Below, one piece after another: positions 1 through 7,817 of a stretch of DNA of 10,654 nucleotides. The stretch comes from Singulisphaera sp. GP187 (GTDB lineage: Bacteria; Planctomycetota; Phycisphaerae; Phycisphaerales; SM1A02). The stretch's first letter is position 1. Each line of letters begins with the position of its first letter. The stretch lies in contig CAMDEL010000038.1 of assembly GCA_945896765.1 (NCBI GenBank), positions 1 to 10,654 on the forward strand, in the 5' to 3' direction. The notes beneath the pieces are model-generated. The model made no database searches. It was not told the DNA's origin and saw only the letters and a program-made list of their open reading frames with translations. The position numbers and the translations under genes are program-made.

Positions 1-2475
1 GAATATCTCTATGTCGCTGTCGATGCGAAAGGAAATCCCGCAGCCGCAAAGGCCGCTGTGGATGAACTGAAGTTGGGACTTGAATCTCTTGCGGACCTTC
101 CAGGGGTCTATGCGCGCATCGATGGAGATGAACAGTGGCGACTCGCGCCACGTGCGATGAGTACAGCAGAGTTAAAATCGCTTCTTACCGCATCGGATGG
201 ATTTCAGCCGCTGCTCGCCACTGCGGAGTCATCTGCAAATGCAGTCACGGTGCTCAGCGCCGCCGATGAACGCTTACAAAGTCTCATGAGCAACGGTCTT
301 TCGATGAGTGTTGAAGAGCGTCAACGAATCGGTGCTGGAGCAGCGTTCTTAATGAGTGCCGTCTCTGCACAACCAGACGATGGATTTGCATTCGCCCACG
401 GACGCAAGAGTGAATACCTGGTTTCGTCCAGTGGGAATATGTTTTTCATTGAGATTCTCCCGCAGAAAGATTTCTCTGGGCTGGGAACCATCGAACCCGT
501 CTTAGCAAAGATACGTGGCGTCATTTCCCAAGTGCAATCCCATTCGCCTGCAGTCGATATTGGGCTGACTGGAAAGCCTGTTCTGCAAGCGGACGAACTG
601 CTGACAACCAATCAAGACATGACACGCGGAACGCTCATCGCAACAATTCTTGTGGTGATCTTCACAATGTGGACATTTGGAAGTCTCGTGCGTCCAATTC
701 TGGCATGCGTCGTTCTTGCAATGACCTTTGCGTGCACATACGGCACCGCCACGCTGCTCGTCGGTCGATTGAATTTGCTCAGCCTCGTCTTTATGTTGGT
801 TCTGGTCAGCGCTGGAGTGGATTATGGAATTCACACAATTGCGCGTTACACAGAGTTTCGCTACAAACTTGGTACTTTTCAAGCAATGCGTTCGGGGATG
901 GAGACCAACACGATTCCCACGTGGGTGGGCGCACTCACCAGCGCAGCAGTGTTCTTCATTGCTCTTGGTACAGAATTTGGAGGCTTGCGGGAACTTGGCA
1001 TTATTGCTGGAAGTGGACTTGTTATCTGTGCATTGATGATGACGATTGTGCTGCCGGCGCTCATAATTCTGGTGGACGGCTGGCGTGAGAAACGTGCGAA
1101 GGATCGCGGCGTTTCTGAAAGTGTCATTTCACTGCCTGCAGATGTACAGCCATCAAGCCCATCGCGGAAAAGGTCATCGCGAATTCTCATGGGCTGTGGA
1201 ATTGCGACGATCGCTCTTTGCTCTTTGATTCCACTGATGAGATTCGAAAGCAACCTGCTAAAACTGCAGGCAGATGGATTGGAATCTATCCAATGGGAAC
1301 ACCGAATTCTCGAAGACTCATTGAGTGCATCATGGTTCGGCGCTGTGATTTGCAGAACTGAAGCACAGGTCACAAGCACAGTGGAGCGCGCTCATGCGCA
1401 ACCGCTTGTTGCCGAAGTTCGCAGCGTGCTGGATTTGGTTCAGCCCGACAGTGGGGAGAGAATCAAACTTCGCGCAGAATTGGCAACAGCGCTTTTGCCC
1501 AGCACAGCAGCGGCTGTTGGAGGTTCTTTGAAAGCGAATTCTGTCCAACAACAAGAACTGACTGGCGCTTTTGTTGAGAGTGTTCGCAAGCGATTGGGGC
1601 AAATGCTCGCGCTTGCTTCACTCCAAGCAAAGCCTGAAGAACTTGCACCTCTACGAAAAATCGCAGAAGCACTCACCCAACTTGAGCAAAAGTTGAACGA
1701 TCCTCAGCTGCGCGTGGTCGCACAGTCGCAAGCCCAAGCGATGGTTGCGCACACTGGAAATGCACTGAAACAAATGGGAGTGGGGGCAAATTTGGGATTG
1801 AGAGAGAGTCTGCCGCTTGCCGTGCGTGCTCGATTTGTCTCACCGGAAGGAGGATTACTTGTGTCGATTTTTCCAAAAATAGATCTCTGGGAATTCGCAC
1901 CGCTTGAATCATTTGTGAAAACACTTCGCACGATCGACCCCGATGCGACTGGAGCGCCGATGACAGTCTTCGAGTCGATCGTCGACATGAGAGATGCGTT
2001 CATACTGATGTCCACTTGGTCTGTTCTTGCAATCACGCTCCTCGTCTGGCTCGATTTGCGATCTGTCGTATCAACAGCGACATGCATGGCATGCCTATTT
2101 ATCGGCATGAGTTGGACCTTCGGACTGCTCGGATTACTTGGGGTCTCGCTGAACCTTGCGAACTTCTTCAGTGTTCCGATGCTGCTTGGATTCGGTATCG
2201 ATAGTTGCGTGCATGTCATGCACCGAGCACGCGAGCAGGGAAATTCGCATACGTTTGGATGGACAATGCGCGCAGTCATTCTCAGCGCGGTGACCACTGC
2301 CGTCGGTTTTGGAACATTGCTTTTTGCATCACATCGCGGACTTCAAAGCCTGGGTTTAATTATGTTTATCGGCAGCTTTTCCTGCCTCATTTGCGCAGTG
2401 ACTTTGCTGCCAGCGGCGCTGAGAATTTTCCCAAGATTGACTGGTTCTGCTATGAAAAACACAATCAAAGTCTGA
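1..2475 (+). CDS. MMPL/RND family transporter, HpnN-like (5' partial)
   Basis: The reading frame is open from base 1, so the true start lies outside the window and the first transmembrane helix is missing. The product is an inner-membrane RND permease of the MMPL type. Residue numbers here count the codon at base 58 as 1. A periplasmic loop (to about 188) is followed by a five-helix block (about 190-342) containing the family-type motif GVDYGIHTIARY near 252. A helix near 376-396 starts the second half. A second, Ala/Gln-rich periplasmic loop (about 400-640) precedes the final helix block (about 645-795) with the equivalent motif GFGIDSCVHVMHR near 711. The two-fold repeat is typical of RND pumps. 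The loop sequences, including a QPLLA segment and the VRSVLDLVQPDSGE stretch, resemble HpnN, which moves hopanoids to the outer membrane. The HpnN call comes from memory of the family; a generic MMPL exporter is the alternative. It ends 10 bases from the convergent HMA gene. Confidence 0.85.
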   Translation, partial: EYLYVAVDAKGNPAAAKAAVDELKLGLESLADLPGVYARIDGDEQWRLAPRAMSTAELKSLLTASDGFQPLLATAESSANAVTVLSAADERLQSLMSNGLSMSVEERQRIGAGAAFLMSAVSAQPDDGFAFAHGRKSEYLVSSSGNMFFIEILPQKDFSGLGTIEPVLAKIRGVISQVQSHSPAVDIGLTGKPVLQADELLTTNQDMTRGTLIATILVVIFTMWTFGSLVRPILACVVLAMTFACTYGTATLLVGRLNLLSLVFMLVLVSAGVDYGIHTIARYTEFRYKLGTFQAMRSGMETNTIPTWVGALTSAAVFFIALGTEFGGLRELGIIAGSGLVICALMMTIVLPALIILVDGWREKRAKDRGVSESVISLPADVQPSSPSRKRSSRILMGCGIATIALCSLIPLMRFESNLLKLQADGLESIQWEHRILEDSLSASWFGAVICRTEAQVTSTVERAHAQPLVAEVRSVLDLVQPDSGERIKLRAELATALLPSTAAAVGGSLKANSVQQQELTGAFVESVRKRLGQMLALASLQAKPEELAPLRKIAEALTQLEQKLNDPQLRVVAQSQAQAMVAHTGNALKQMGVGANLGLRESLPLAVRARFVSPEGGLLVSIFPKIDLWEFAPLESFVKTLRTIDPDATGAPMTVFESIVDMRDAFILMSTWSVLAITLLVWLDLRSVVSTATCMACLFIGMSWTFGLLGLLGVSLNLANFFSVPMLLGFGIDSCVHVMHRAREQGNSHTFGWTMRAVILSAVTTAVGFGTLLFASHRGLQSLGLIMFIGSFSCLICAVTLLPAALRIFPRLTGSAMKNTIKV

Positions 2476-2485
2476 GAATGCCGAT

Positions 2486-2890
2486 TTAGTTCGGTGCGGC
2501 AACAACCGTGACGGTGTAACCAAGCGATCGAATCGCAGACTCCACCTTTGCGGCAAGTTCAGGGCTGGAAATTTTTATTTGAGCCGAATGTTTTTCGAGT
2601 GAAACTTGCGCGTCACTGACGCCATCGATCGACCTTGCTTCTGCATCGATCGCCTTGACACAACCATCGCAGTGCATCCCCTGCACATCCAAATATAAAG
2701 TTGTTGCCGTCAAAGAAATCGGCGTGACTGCTTTGGCTGGAATCCCAACAGCATTCTGCGCGGACTCCTGCGCGGAATCCTGACAACACATTTTATCGCA
2801 GCCAGTGCAAGCGATGAAAGAAAAAATGGTGCTCGTACAAATGAAAGCATGAAGGAAACCGATGGAATTGCGAGAAGTGAATGAAAGCAT
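2486..2890 (-). CDS. Small HMA-domain metal-binding protein, probable lipoprotein
   Basis: This 134-residue protein has a C-terminal heavy-metal-associated domain (about 63-131) with the motif GMHCDGC at 71-77; Cys74 and Cys77 are the expected metal thiolates. The ending RSLGYTV is also typical of MerP/CopZ-type folds. The N-terminus is hydrophobic (about 10-27) and runs into FIAC at 25-28 and CTGC at 28-31, either of which could act as a lipobox, so export and membrane anchoring are likely. A second cysteine cluster (Cys28, 31, 35, 36) follows, then a linker with a repeated DSAQ/ESAQ unit. The ATG at 2890 has a GGAG ribosome-binding site seven bases upstream, inside the end of the nrnA-like gene, whose stop is only two bases away. 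It is therefore the last gene of the ribF operon. A copper, mercury or zinc role is inferred; the metal cannot be read from the sequence. Confidence 0.85.
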   Translation of the reverse strand: MLSFTSRNSIGFLHAFICTSTIFSFIACTGCDKMCCQDSAQESAQNAVGIPAKAVTPISLTATTLYLDVQGMHCDGCVKAIDAEARSIDGVSDAQVSLEKHSAQIKISSPELAAKVESAIRSLGYTVTVVAAPN

Positions 2891-2892
2891 GT

Positions 2893-3924
2893 TTAAACTC
2901 CAGTAAGAGAACCGATCGCCAATTCAACTGTACGGCGCGCATCTGCCAGAGGCAACATCAATTTCGCACCAGCTGCCTGAGCATGTCCCCCGCCTCCAAA
3001 TTGCGCTGCAAATTCACTGACATTCACGCTTGGAGCACCTGATGGAGTCGGCTTGCTGCGAAAACTTGCCTTTGTAATTCCAGCGTGCGTTTCAGTCAAG
3101 ACGACCGACATCGCCACCGAGCCAATTGTCAACGGAACATTCACAAGCCCACCAACATCATCGGAATTTGCGCCTGTTTGTGCGAAGTCATCGTGAGAAA
3201 GAGCCATCACCGTCGCACGACCATTGAGATGAAATGTCAAAGATGAAAGTGCTCGGGCCATTGCAGCCAGACGAACTGGCCGTCCATTCTCGTCGAGCAA
3301 TTGATACAGAGCCATCTTGTCCACGCCGTGTGAAAGCAAACGAGATGCGAGGGCAAAGACCGCGGCATCTGCACTTTGAAAACGGAACCAACCAGTATCA
3401 GTTGCCAGTCCAACAAAGATTGCTTCTGCAATCGAAAACTTTGCGCTCGCCCCTGCGGCGATGAGCGGCACGCCAAGTTCATCAATCAATCGGACCACCA
3501 ACTGCGAGGCCGATGCCATCGAGCAATCAACAACTCGGTCTGATGCGATGTCGTCGCCGCGCGCATGATGATCAAGCCCGACAATTCGACCTGCCATCGA
3601 TTTGAGCCAACCATCAAGCGGTTCAACCTGACTCCACGCTCCAGTATCAACAAGCACGACAAGGTCGATTGCCGGATCTGGCGGCGAAACCGTCGCCAAT
3701 TGAATTTCGCCCGGTACGGCAAGGGCGTGAATGTTTGGATCCACCACTCCGGTAAAAATTCCATCGACTCGCTTGCCCATCGAACGCAGTGCGCGTGTGA
3801 TGGCGAGAATTGATCCAGCTGCATCTCCATCAGGCTTGGCGTGACTGACAACCGCAATATGCGAAGCAGCCTGCAAACGCCGAGCAATTGAGGGTAAATC
3901 TGTTGTCGAGAGATAGGTGCTCAT
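2893..3924 (-). CDS. nrnA: DHH-family phosphoesterase, NrnA-like nanoRNase/pAp phosphatase
   Basis: The product is a cytoplasmic bifunctional enzyme family that degrades very short RNAs to mononucleotides and dephosphorylates pAp to AMP. With the ATG at 3924 it has 343 residues. The DHH domain shows SHAKPDGDAAGS (His28, Asp32, Asp34), VDTG (Asp93), the signature DHH at 118-120, and TDTGWF from 175. The C-terminal DHHA1 substrate-binding domain ends in GGGGHAQAAG at 310-319. All metal-site residues expected of the family are present. The ATG at 3924-3922 overlaps the ribF stop (ATGA), with GGTGG just upstream, indicating coupled translation. An in-frame TTG at 3942 would add six residues but lies further inside ribF and is less likely. 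nrnA and ribF are common neighbours in bacteria, often with rbfA and truB, which are not seen here. Confidence 0.92.
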   Translation of the reverse strand: MSTYLSTTDLPSIARRLQAASHIAVVSHAKPDGDAAGSILAITRALRSMGKRVDGIFTGVVDPNIHALAVPGEIQLATVSPPDPAIDLVVLVDTGAWSQVEPLDGWLKSMAGRIVGLDHHARGDDIASDRVVDCSMASASQLVVRLIDELGVPLIAAGASAKFSIAEAIFVGLATDTGWFRFQSADAAVFALASRLLSHGVDKMALYQLLDENGRPVRLAAMARALSSLTFHLNGRATVMALSHDDFAQTGANSDDVGGLVNVPLTIGSVAMSVVLTETHAGITKASFRSKPTPSGAPSVNVSEFAAQFGGGGHAQAAGAKLMLPLADARRTVELAIGSLTGV

Positions 3925-4799
3925 GCGACCACCTGTGCGCAATCACGTGCGATCTGTGAGACGAGCACATCGACAGAATCAAATCGCATCATGCCACGCA
4001 ACCATTCGTGAAAAGTGATCCGCATACTTTGCCCATAGAGATCCGTATTTTTTGGCATGTCGAGAACATGAACTTCAAGAGTACGTGGATACTCGCCAAA
4101 TGTCGGGTTCGATCCAATGCTTGCCGCGCCGCGCCATTGACGACCTTGTGCATCTTCGACGCCAACTGAATAGACCCCGTCACTGGGGAGAACAGAAGTC
4201 AATTGTGCAAAATTCGCAGTGGGATATCCCAATTGGCGACCTCGCTGTTGACCAAGCACAACAATTCCAGTGACAGAATAGGAACGGCCGAGCACACGCT
4301 GGGCATCTGCGACGCGCCCGTTTGCCAAGAGCCAACGCACCATCGAACTTCGTGCAGAGACGATTTGTCCATCGCGCAGGGCAACATCGACATTATCAGC
4401 AACGATCGTTTTAAAATTTCTTCGAAGACCAATCTCGCCCAGCGTTTTCACATCGCCACTTCTTCGACATCCAAATCGAAAATCTGCGCCTTCAACGACT
4501 GCGGAGAAATCAATTCGTGATTGCAGAAATTCGACGAACGCATCTGGATCAAGCGCGAGCAAGTCTGGTGTGGTCTGTAAACATTCCACTCGACTGACCC
4601 CAGAATCGATGAGCAAACGCTCGCGATCTTGATTTGTCGTAAGCCTTGGAGGGGCTTCTCCGCGCGTCTGTAAGGCTGGGTGGGAATCAAAGGTCACAGC
4701 GACCACCTCGCTTGTCGGCGAGAGATCACGTGCACGGCGAATCAGCCCTTGATGTCCGATATGGACGCCATCGAAGTTTCCAATAATGATTGTGGTCAT
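3921..4799 (-). CDS. ribF: Bifunctional riboflavin kinase / FAD synthetase RibF
   Basis: RibF converts riboflavin plus ATP to FMN and then FMN plus ATP to FAD in the cytoplasm. The 292 residues are close to the usual length of about 300. The N-terminal nucleotidyltransferase domain has GNFDGVHIGHQ (7-17), TFDSHP (36-41), GADFRFGCRRSGD (104-116) and SSMVR (151-155). The C-terminal riboflavin kinase domain (about 167-290) has LGRSYSVTG, RGRQLGYPTAN (186-196), DGVYSVGV, SIGSNPTFG, EVHVLD with the likely catalytic Glu232, and LYGQSMRITFHEWLR. The protein begins only six residues before the GNFDG motif, shorter than in many relatives. In SSMVR a Met replaces the Ser/Thr commonly found before the I/V-R pair. 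The ATG at 4799 has only a weak upstream purine stretch. It is the first gene of the minus-strand operon and is transcribed away from the GDH gene. Confidence 0.95.
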   Translation of the reverse strand: MTTIIIGNFDGVHIGHQGLIRRARDLSPTSEVVAVTFDSHPALQTRGEAPPRLTTNQDRERLLIDSGVSRVECLQTTPDLLALDPDAFVEFLQSRIDFSAVVEGADFRFGCRRSGDVKTLGEIGLRRNFKTIVADNVDVALRDGQIVSARSSMVRWLLANGRVADAQRVLGRSYSVTGIVVLGQQRGRQLGYPTANFAQLTSVLPSDGVYSVGVEDAQGRQWRGAASIGSNPTFGEYPRTLEVHVLDMPKNTDLYGQSMRITFHEWLRGMMRFDSVDVLVSQIARDCAQVVA

Positions 4800-4809
4800 T
4801 CGTCTGTAT

Positions 4810-4829
4810 TGCTCACCGTGATTTGAGCA
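4810..4829. promoter_or_regulatory. Inverted repeat TGCTCA-N8-TGAGCA in divergent gap
   Basis: A perfect six-base inverted repeat with an eight-base spacer (arms 4810-4815 and 4824-4829) fills the middle of the 46-base gap between ribF and the glutamate dehydrogenase gene. The 20-base symmetric layout is that of a site for a dimeric helix-turn-helix regulator. It sits upstream of both genes, so it could repress or coordinate both. No convincing -35/-10 pair can be assigned on either side. A transcribed hairpin in one 5' leader is the alternative. Confidence 0.35.
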
Positions 4830-4845
4830 GAAAGGGTACTTTTAC

Positions 4846-7803
4846 GTGATGACCACCGTTCGATCAAATGACGCTACCCAGCCCAGCCCCCAAACTGAAG
4901 GACTGCTGGACCAACTCTCAGCAGAATTTCATGCCACTGCTTGCGTGGTTGTGCCGTGGTTTCTCGACAATATGCCAAAGATGTACTTCCAGGACACCTC
5001 TCCTGAAGCACAGCGCGTGCACCTTCGATCGATCTTGGCTGCGAAAACTTCTGGGCGGCCGATCGATGTCACATTGAAAAGCCCAGATGGCCATTCGATC
5101 ACTGCAATCCGCAGTGGCAATCGAGCTGGAGTTCTTGCAGACATCGTCCGCGACCTTCCAATGGATTCCTCACTTCGAGCGGCGAAGATTCACTCTTCAA
5201 AGGATGGCGAACTTGTCATCGATACTTTCGAGTTCGGTGAACAAGAACCATACGACAAATCAAATACCGCGCAGAATGCTGCGATTGAAACCACAATTGA
5301 ATTTTCGCGATCGCATCACCCAAGCCTGCAAGCGGATGCACTTCGCAAGTTTCTGATTGGAAGTTCGGCTCGCTATTTAACGACGCTGACCCCCTTGCGC
5401 ATGTGCCGCCACTTCGAACTCTTCCGACAGATTTCGGGCACGGATAAACCAATCGTCTCTCTCGAATCAGAAGATGATCCAACCACAAGTCGAATCACGA
5501 TTGCAGTTTCGAACGCACGAACTCGGACAATGCTTGAACGCGCCGCGCGAATTCTGATGCGACACAATGCCAGCATCACACGTGCACATTTGGACATCGT
5601 GCAGGATGCGCCATACGGATCAGTCACATTCGTGGGATTCATAGCGCATTGGGCGGATCACACCAGAATTGACGTGAAAGACCCACGTTGGGCACCTCTT
5701 CACAGCGAGATTATGCGTTTGAAGTGGCTCGATTTCCGAGTGGTCGAATTGATTGGAAGGCGCCCAGAGTTCACACTTCCCCAAGGCGAATTGATTTCCG
5801 CCTTCGCTGATCTTGTTCGGCAGATGCTCGTGCCAACTGACGCTTTAGCGTTCAGCCGAGACCGAGTCACATCGACGATGGAATCGCGCGCTGCAATCAC
5901 TTTGCCGATACTGGAACTTTTCACTTCGCGCTTCGATCCAACGAAACCACTTGCCGACGCCGAATTCAACGCGCGCGCTGCAGCACTTCGAACCACGATT
6001 GATGCAATCAGCGACTCGGATGATGCGCGCGAAATTTTTTCCGCATTCCTGCGCGCCGTGCAAGCAGTGCTCCGCACCAACTTCTTTGTTGCAGATCGAT
6101 TCTCCTTTTCTGTGCGGCTTGACCCTGCGCTGCTCGTCGGTCCGACTCGACCCGAATTGCCATTCGGCGTCTTCTTTGTCTATGGCCGAGGCTTTCACGG
6201 ATTTCATGTCCGCTTCAAAGAAATTGCACGCGGTGGACTTCGTGTCGTGAAGCCTGCAAATGCAGTGCTCTTTGACCGCGAATCTGAGCGACTCTTCGAT
6301 GAGGTCTATGGCCTTGCGTTCGCACAACAGCTTAAAAACAAGGACATTCCAGAAGGCGGCGCGAAAGCGGCGATCGTGCTCGAACCACCCGCAGAAACGA
6401 ATCGCTGCGTGAAAGCTTTCGTGGATGGAATTCTTGATCTCATCACCCCAGAGCCTGTGACGCGATCTCGAATCGTTGATCACTTGGGGCGTGAAGAATT
6501 TATTTTCTTGGGGCCAGATGAAAACATCACCCCAATGCACATCGACTGGATTGTGGCGCATGCAGCAGCACGAAAGTATCCACTTGCCAATGCGTTCATG
6601 AGTTCCAAACCAAATGGCGGAATCAATCACAAGGAATATGGCGTCACCAGCGAAGGGGTGAATGTGTTTCTGCGTATTGCGCTTTTGTCACAAGGAATCG
6701 ATCCCACAAAGCAGCGCTTCACGGTCAAGATCACTGGTGGTCCCGATGGCGATGTTGCGGGCAACATGATGCGCATTCTTCACCGTGACTATGGTGCCAA
6801 CGCATGCATCGTCGGTGTTGCGGACGGCAGCGGAGTTGGAGAAGATCCGCAAGGACTCGATCATGCAGAACTTGAACGACTCTTTGTTGCGGGCTTGGCG
6901 ATTTCCCATTTCAATCCAAAATCTCTTTCCGCAAAAGGGCGCGTGGTCAAAGCCGATACTCCAGAAGGCGTTCAACTGAGAAATTCGCTGCATAATCGGT
7001 TGGTTTGTGATGCGTTTATTCCAGGAGGTGGACGACCTGCGACAATCAACGAAAGAAATTGGCGTGAATTTTTGCAGCCAAACGGCAAGCCTTCAAGCCC
7101 GCTGATCGTTGAAGGAGCGAATCTGTTTCTCACGCCAGACGCTCGCATTTCGCTTGCGAAGGCTGGAACACTGATCATCAAAGATTCGAGTGCAAACAAA
7201 TGCGGCGTGATGTGTTCGAGTTTCGAGATTGCATCCAGCATGCTGTTGAACGAAGAACAGTTCTTGAAGATCAAGCCCACGTTCGTCGGGCAGGTCTTGG
7301 AGAAATTGCGTGAAGCAGCTCGCCAAGAAGCAATCATCTTGCTTGGCGAGGGACGCAGACATCCATCTATTCCACTTCCAGAATTATCGACGAAACTTTC
7401 TTTGGCGATCAACGCAAGCGCGAACGCGATTCAACCTGCCGTCGCGAGTTGGGCTGCCAACAATCGAGAAATCTTTCGCGAAGTCGTTCTCAATCACATG
7501 CCTCGCGAACTCTCCAAGACAGTTGGAGACCGCATCTTTGCTGAATTGCCAACCGCATATTTAGAATGGGTGGTCGCCAAAGGCGTGGCAAGCCGAATCG
7601 TTTATCGGGAAGGAATCGATTTCTTTGCATCGATGGAACCATCTGCCGTTGCAGAAACTGCGCTGAGATATCTGCAAAAAGAGCTGGAAATGCGCGGCCT
7701 TATTCAAGAAGTTCAAGGAAGCAAGCTTCAACATGCTGCACGAATCGCAGCATTGCTTGAACGTGCTGGAATTCGAGCGGCACTGCTCGAGATTGAAACA
7801 TAA
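4846..7803 (+). CDS. Large NAD-dependent glutamate dehydrogenase, GDH-115 / yeast GDH2 type
   Basis: The enzyme oxidatively deaminates glutamate to 2-oxoglutarate and ammonium with NAD, in the cytoplasm. Its 985 residues match the GDH-115 class rather than the 50-kDa GdhA or the roughly 180-kDa bacterial class. An N-terminal regulatory half (to about 440) includes an ACT-like segment near 200-270. The catalytic domain starts around FHVRFKEIARGGLR (about 450) and has QQLKNKDIPEGGAKAAIVL (about 494-512) with the likely catalytic lysine in GGAK. LGPDEN and HKEYGVTSEGVNVF (about 594) follow. The nucleotide-binding domain has ITGGPDGDVAGN (about 628), DGSGV, VEGANLFLTPDAR (about 754) and IIKDSSANKCGVMCSSFE (about 776). 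The KNKDIPEGG and GGPDGD forms resemble yeast Gdh2. GTG 4846 and ATG 4849 are adjacent possible starts; the purine stretch AAAGGG at 4831-4836 is nine bases from the GTG. The MuiA-family gene follows 14 bases downstream. Confidence 0.92.
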   Translation: MMTTVRSNDATQPSPQTEGLLDQLSAEFHATACVVVPWFLDNMPKMYFQDTSPEAQRVHLRSILAAKTSGRPIDVTLKSPDGHSITAIRSGNRAGVLADIVRDLPMDSSLRAAKIHSSKDGELVIDTFEFGEQEPYDKSNTAQNAAIETTIEFSRSHHPSLQADALRKFLIGSSARYLTTLTPLRMCRHFELFRQISGTDKPIVSLESEDDPTTSRITIAVSNARTRTMLERAARILMRHNASITRAHLDIVQDAPYGSVTFVGFIAHWADHTRIDVKDPRWAPLHSEIMRLKWLDFRVVELIGRRPEFTLPQGELISAFADLVRQMLVPTDALAFSRDRVTSTMESRAAITLPILELFTSRFDPTKPLADAEFNARAAALRTTIDAISDSDDAREIFSAFLRAVQAVLRTNFFVADRFSFSVRLDPALLVGPTRPELPFGVFFVYGRGFHGFHVRFKEIARGGLRVVKPANAVLFDRESERLFDEVYGLAFAQQLKNKDIPEGGAKAAIVLEPPAETNRCVKAFVDGILDLITPEPVTRSRIVDHLGREEFIFLGPDENITPMHIDWIVAHAAARKYPLANAFMSSKPNGGINHKEYGVTSEGVNVFLRIALLSQGIDPTKQRFTVKITGGPDGDVAGNMMRILHRDYGANACIVGVADGSGVGEDPQGLDHAELERLFVAGLAISHFNPKSLSAKGRVVKADTPEGVQLRNSLHNRLVCDAFIPGGGRPATINERNWREFLQPNGKPSSPLIVEGANLFLTPDARISLAKAGTLIIKDSSANKCGVMCSSFEIASSMLLNEEQFLKIKPTFVGQVLEKLREAARQEAIILLGEGRRHPSIPLPELSTKLSLAINASANAIQPAVASWAANNREIFREVVLNHMPRELSKTVGDRIFAELPTAYLEWVVAKGVASRIVYREGIDFFASMEPSAVAETALRYLQKELEMRGLIQEVQGSKLQHAARIAALLERAGIRAALLEIET

Positions 7804-7817
7804 TCGGAGAAAGAAAC

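Noticed and set aside
1704..2297. 197-codon antisense frame inside the RND transporter gene
   Set aside because: It is a shadow of the transporter's coding pattern, with no recognisable domain and no ribosome-binding site noted.
2791..2850. Alternative signal-peptide-like frame starting at the minus-strand ATG at 2850
   Set aside because: It is out of frame with the HMA domain and reads into a stop after a basic, non-domain stretch; the annotated frame already has a plausible leader.
3925..3942. Upstream TTG start for the nrnA-like gene
   Set aside because: The ATG at 3924 overlaps the ribF stop as ATGA and has GGTGG just upstream, a typical coupled start; the six extra residues are not family-like.
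5845..6630. Long open frame (261 codons) on the minus strand inside the glutamate dehydrogenase gene
   Set aside because: It is fully antisense to strongly conserved GDH catalytic motifs, and its translation resembles no known family and looks like reverse-frame composition.
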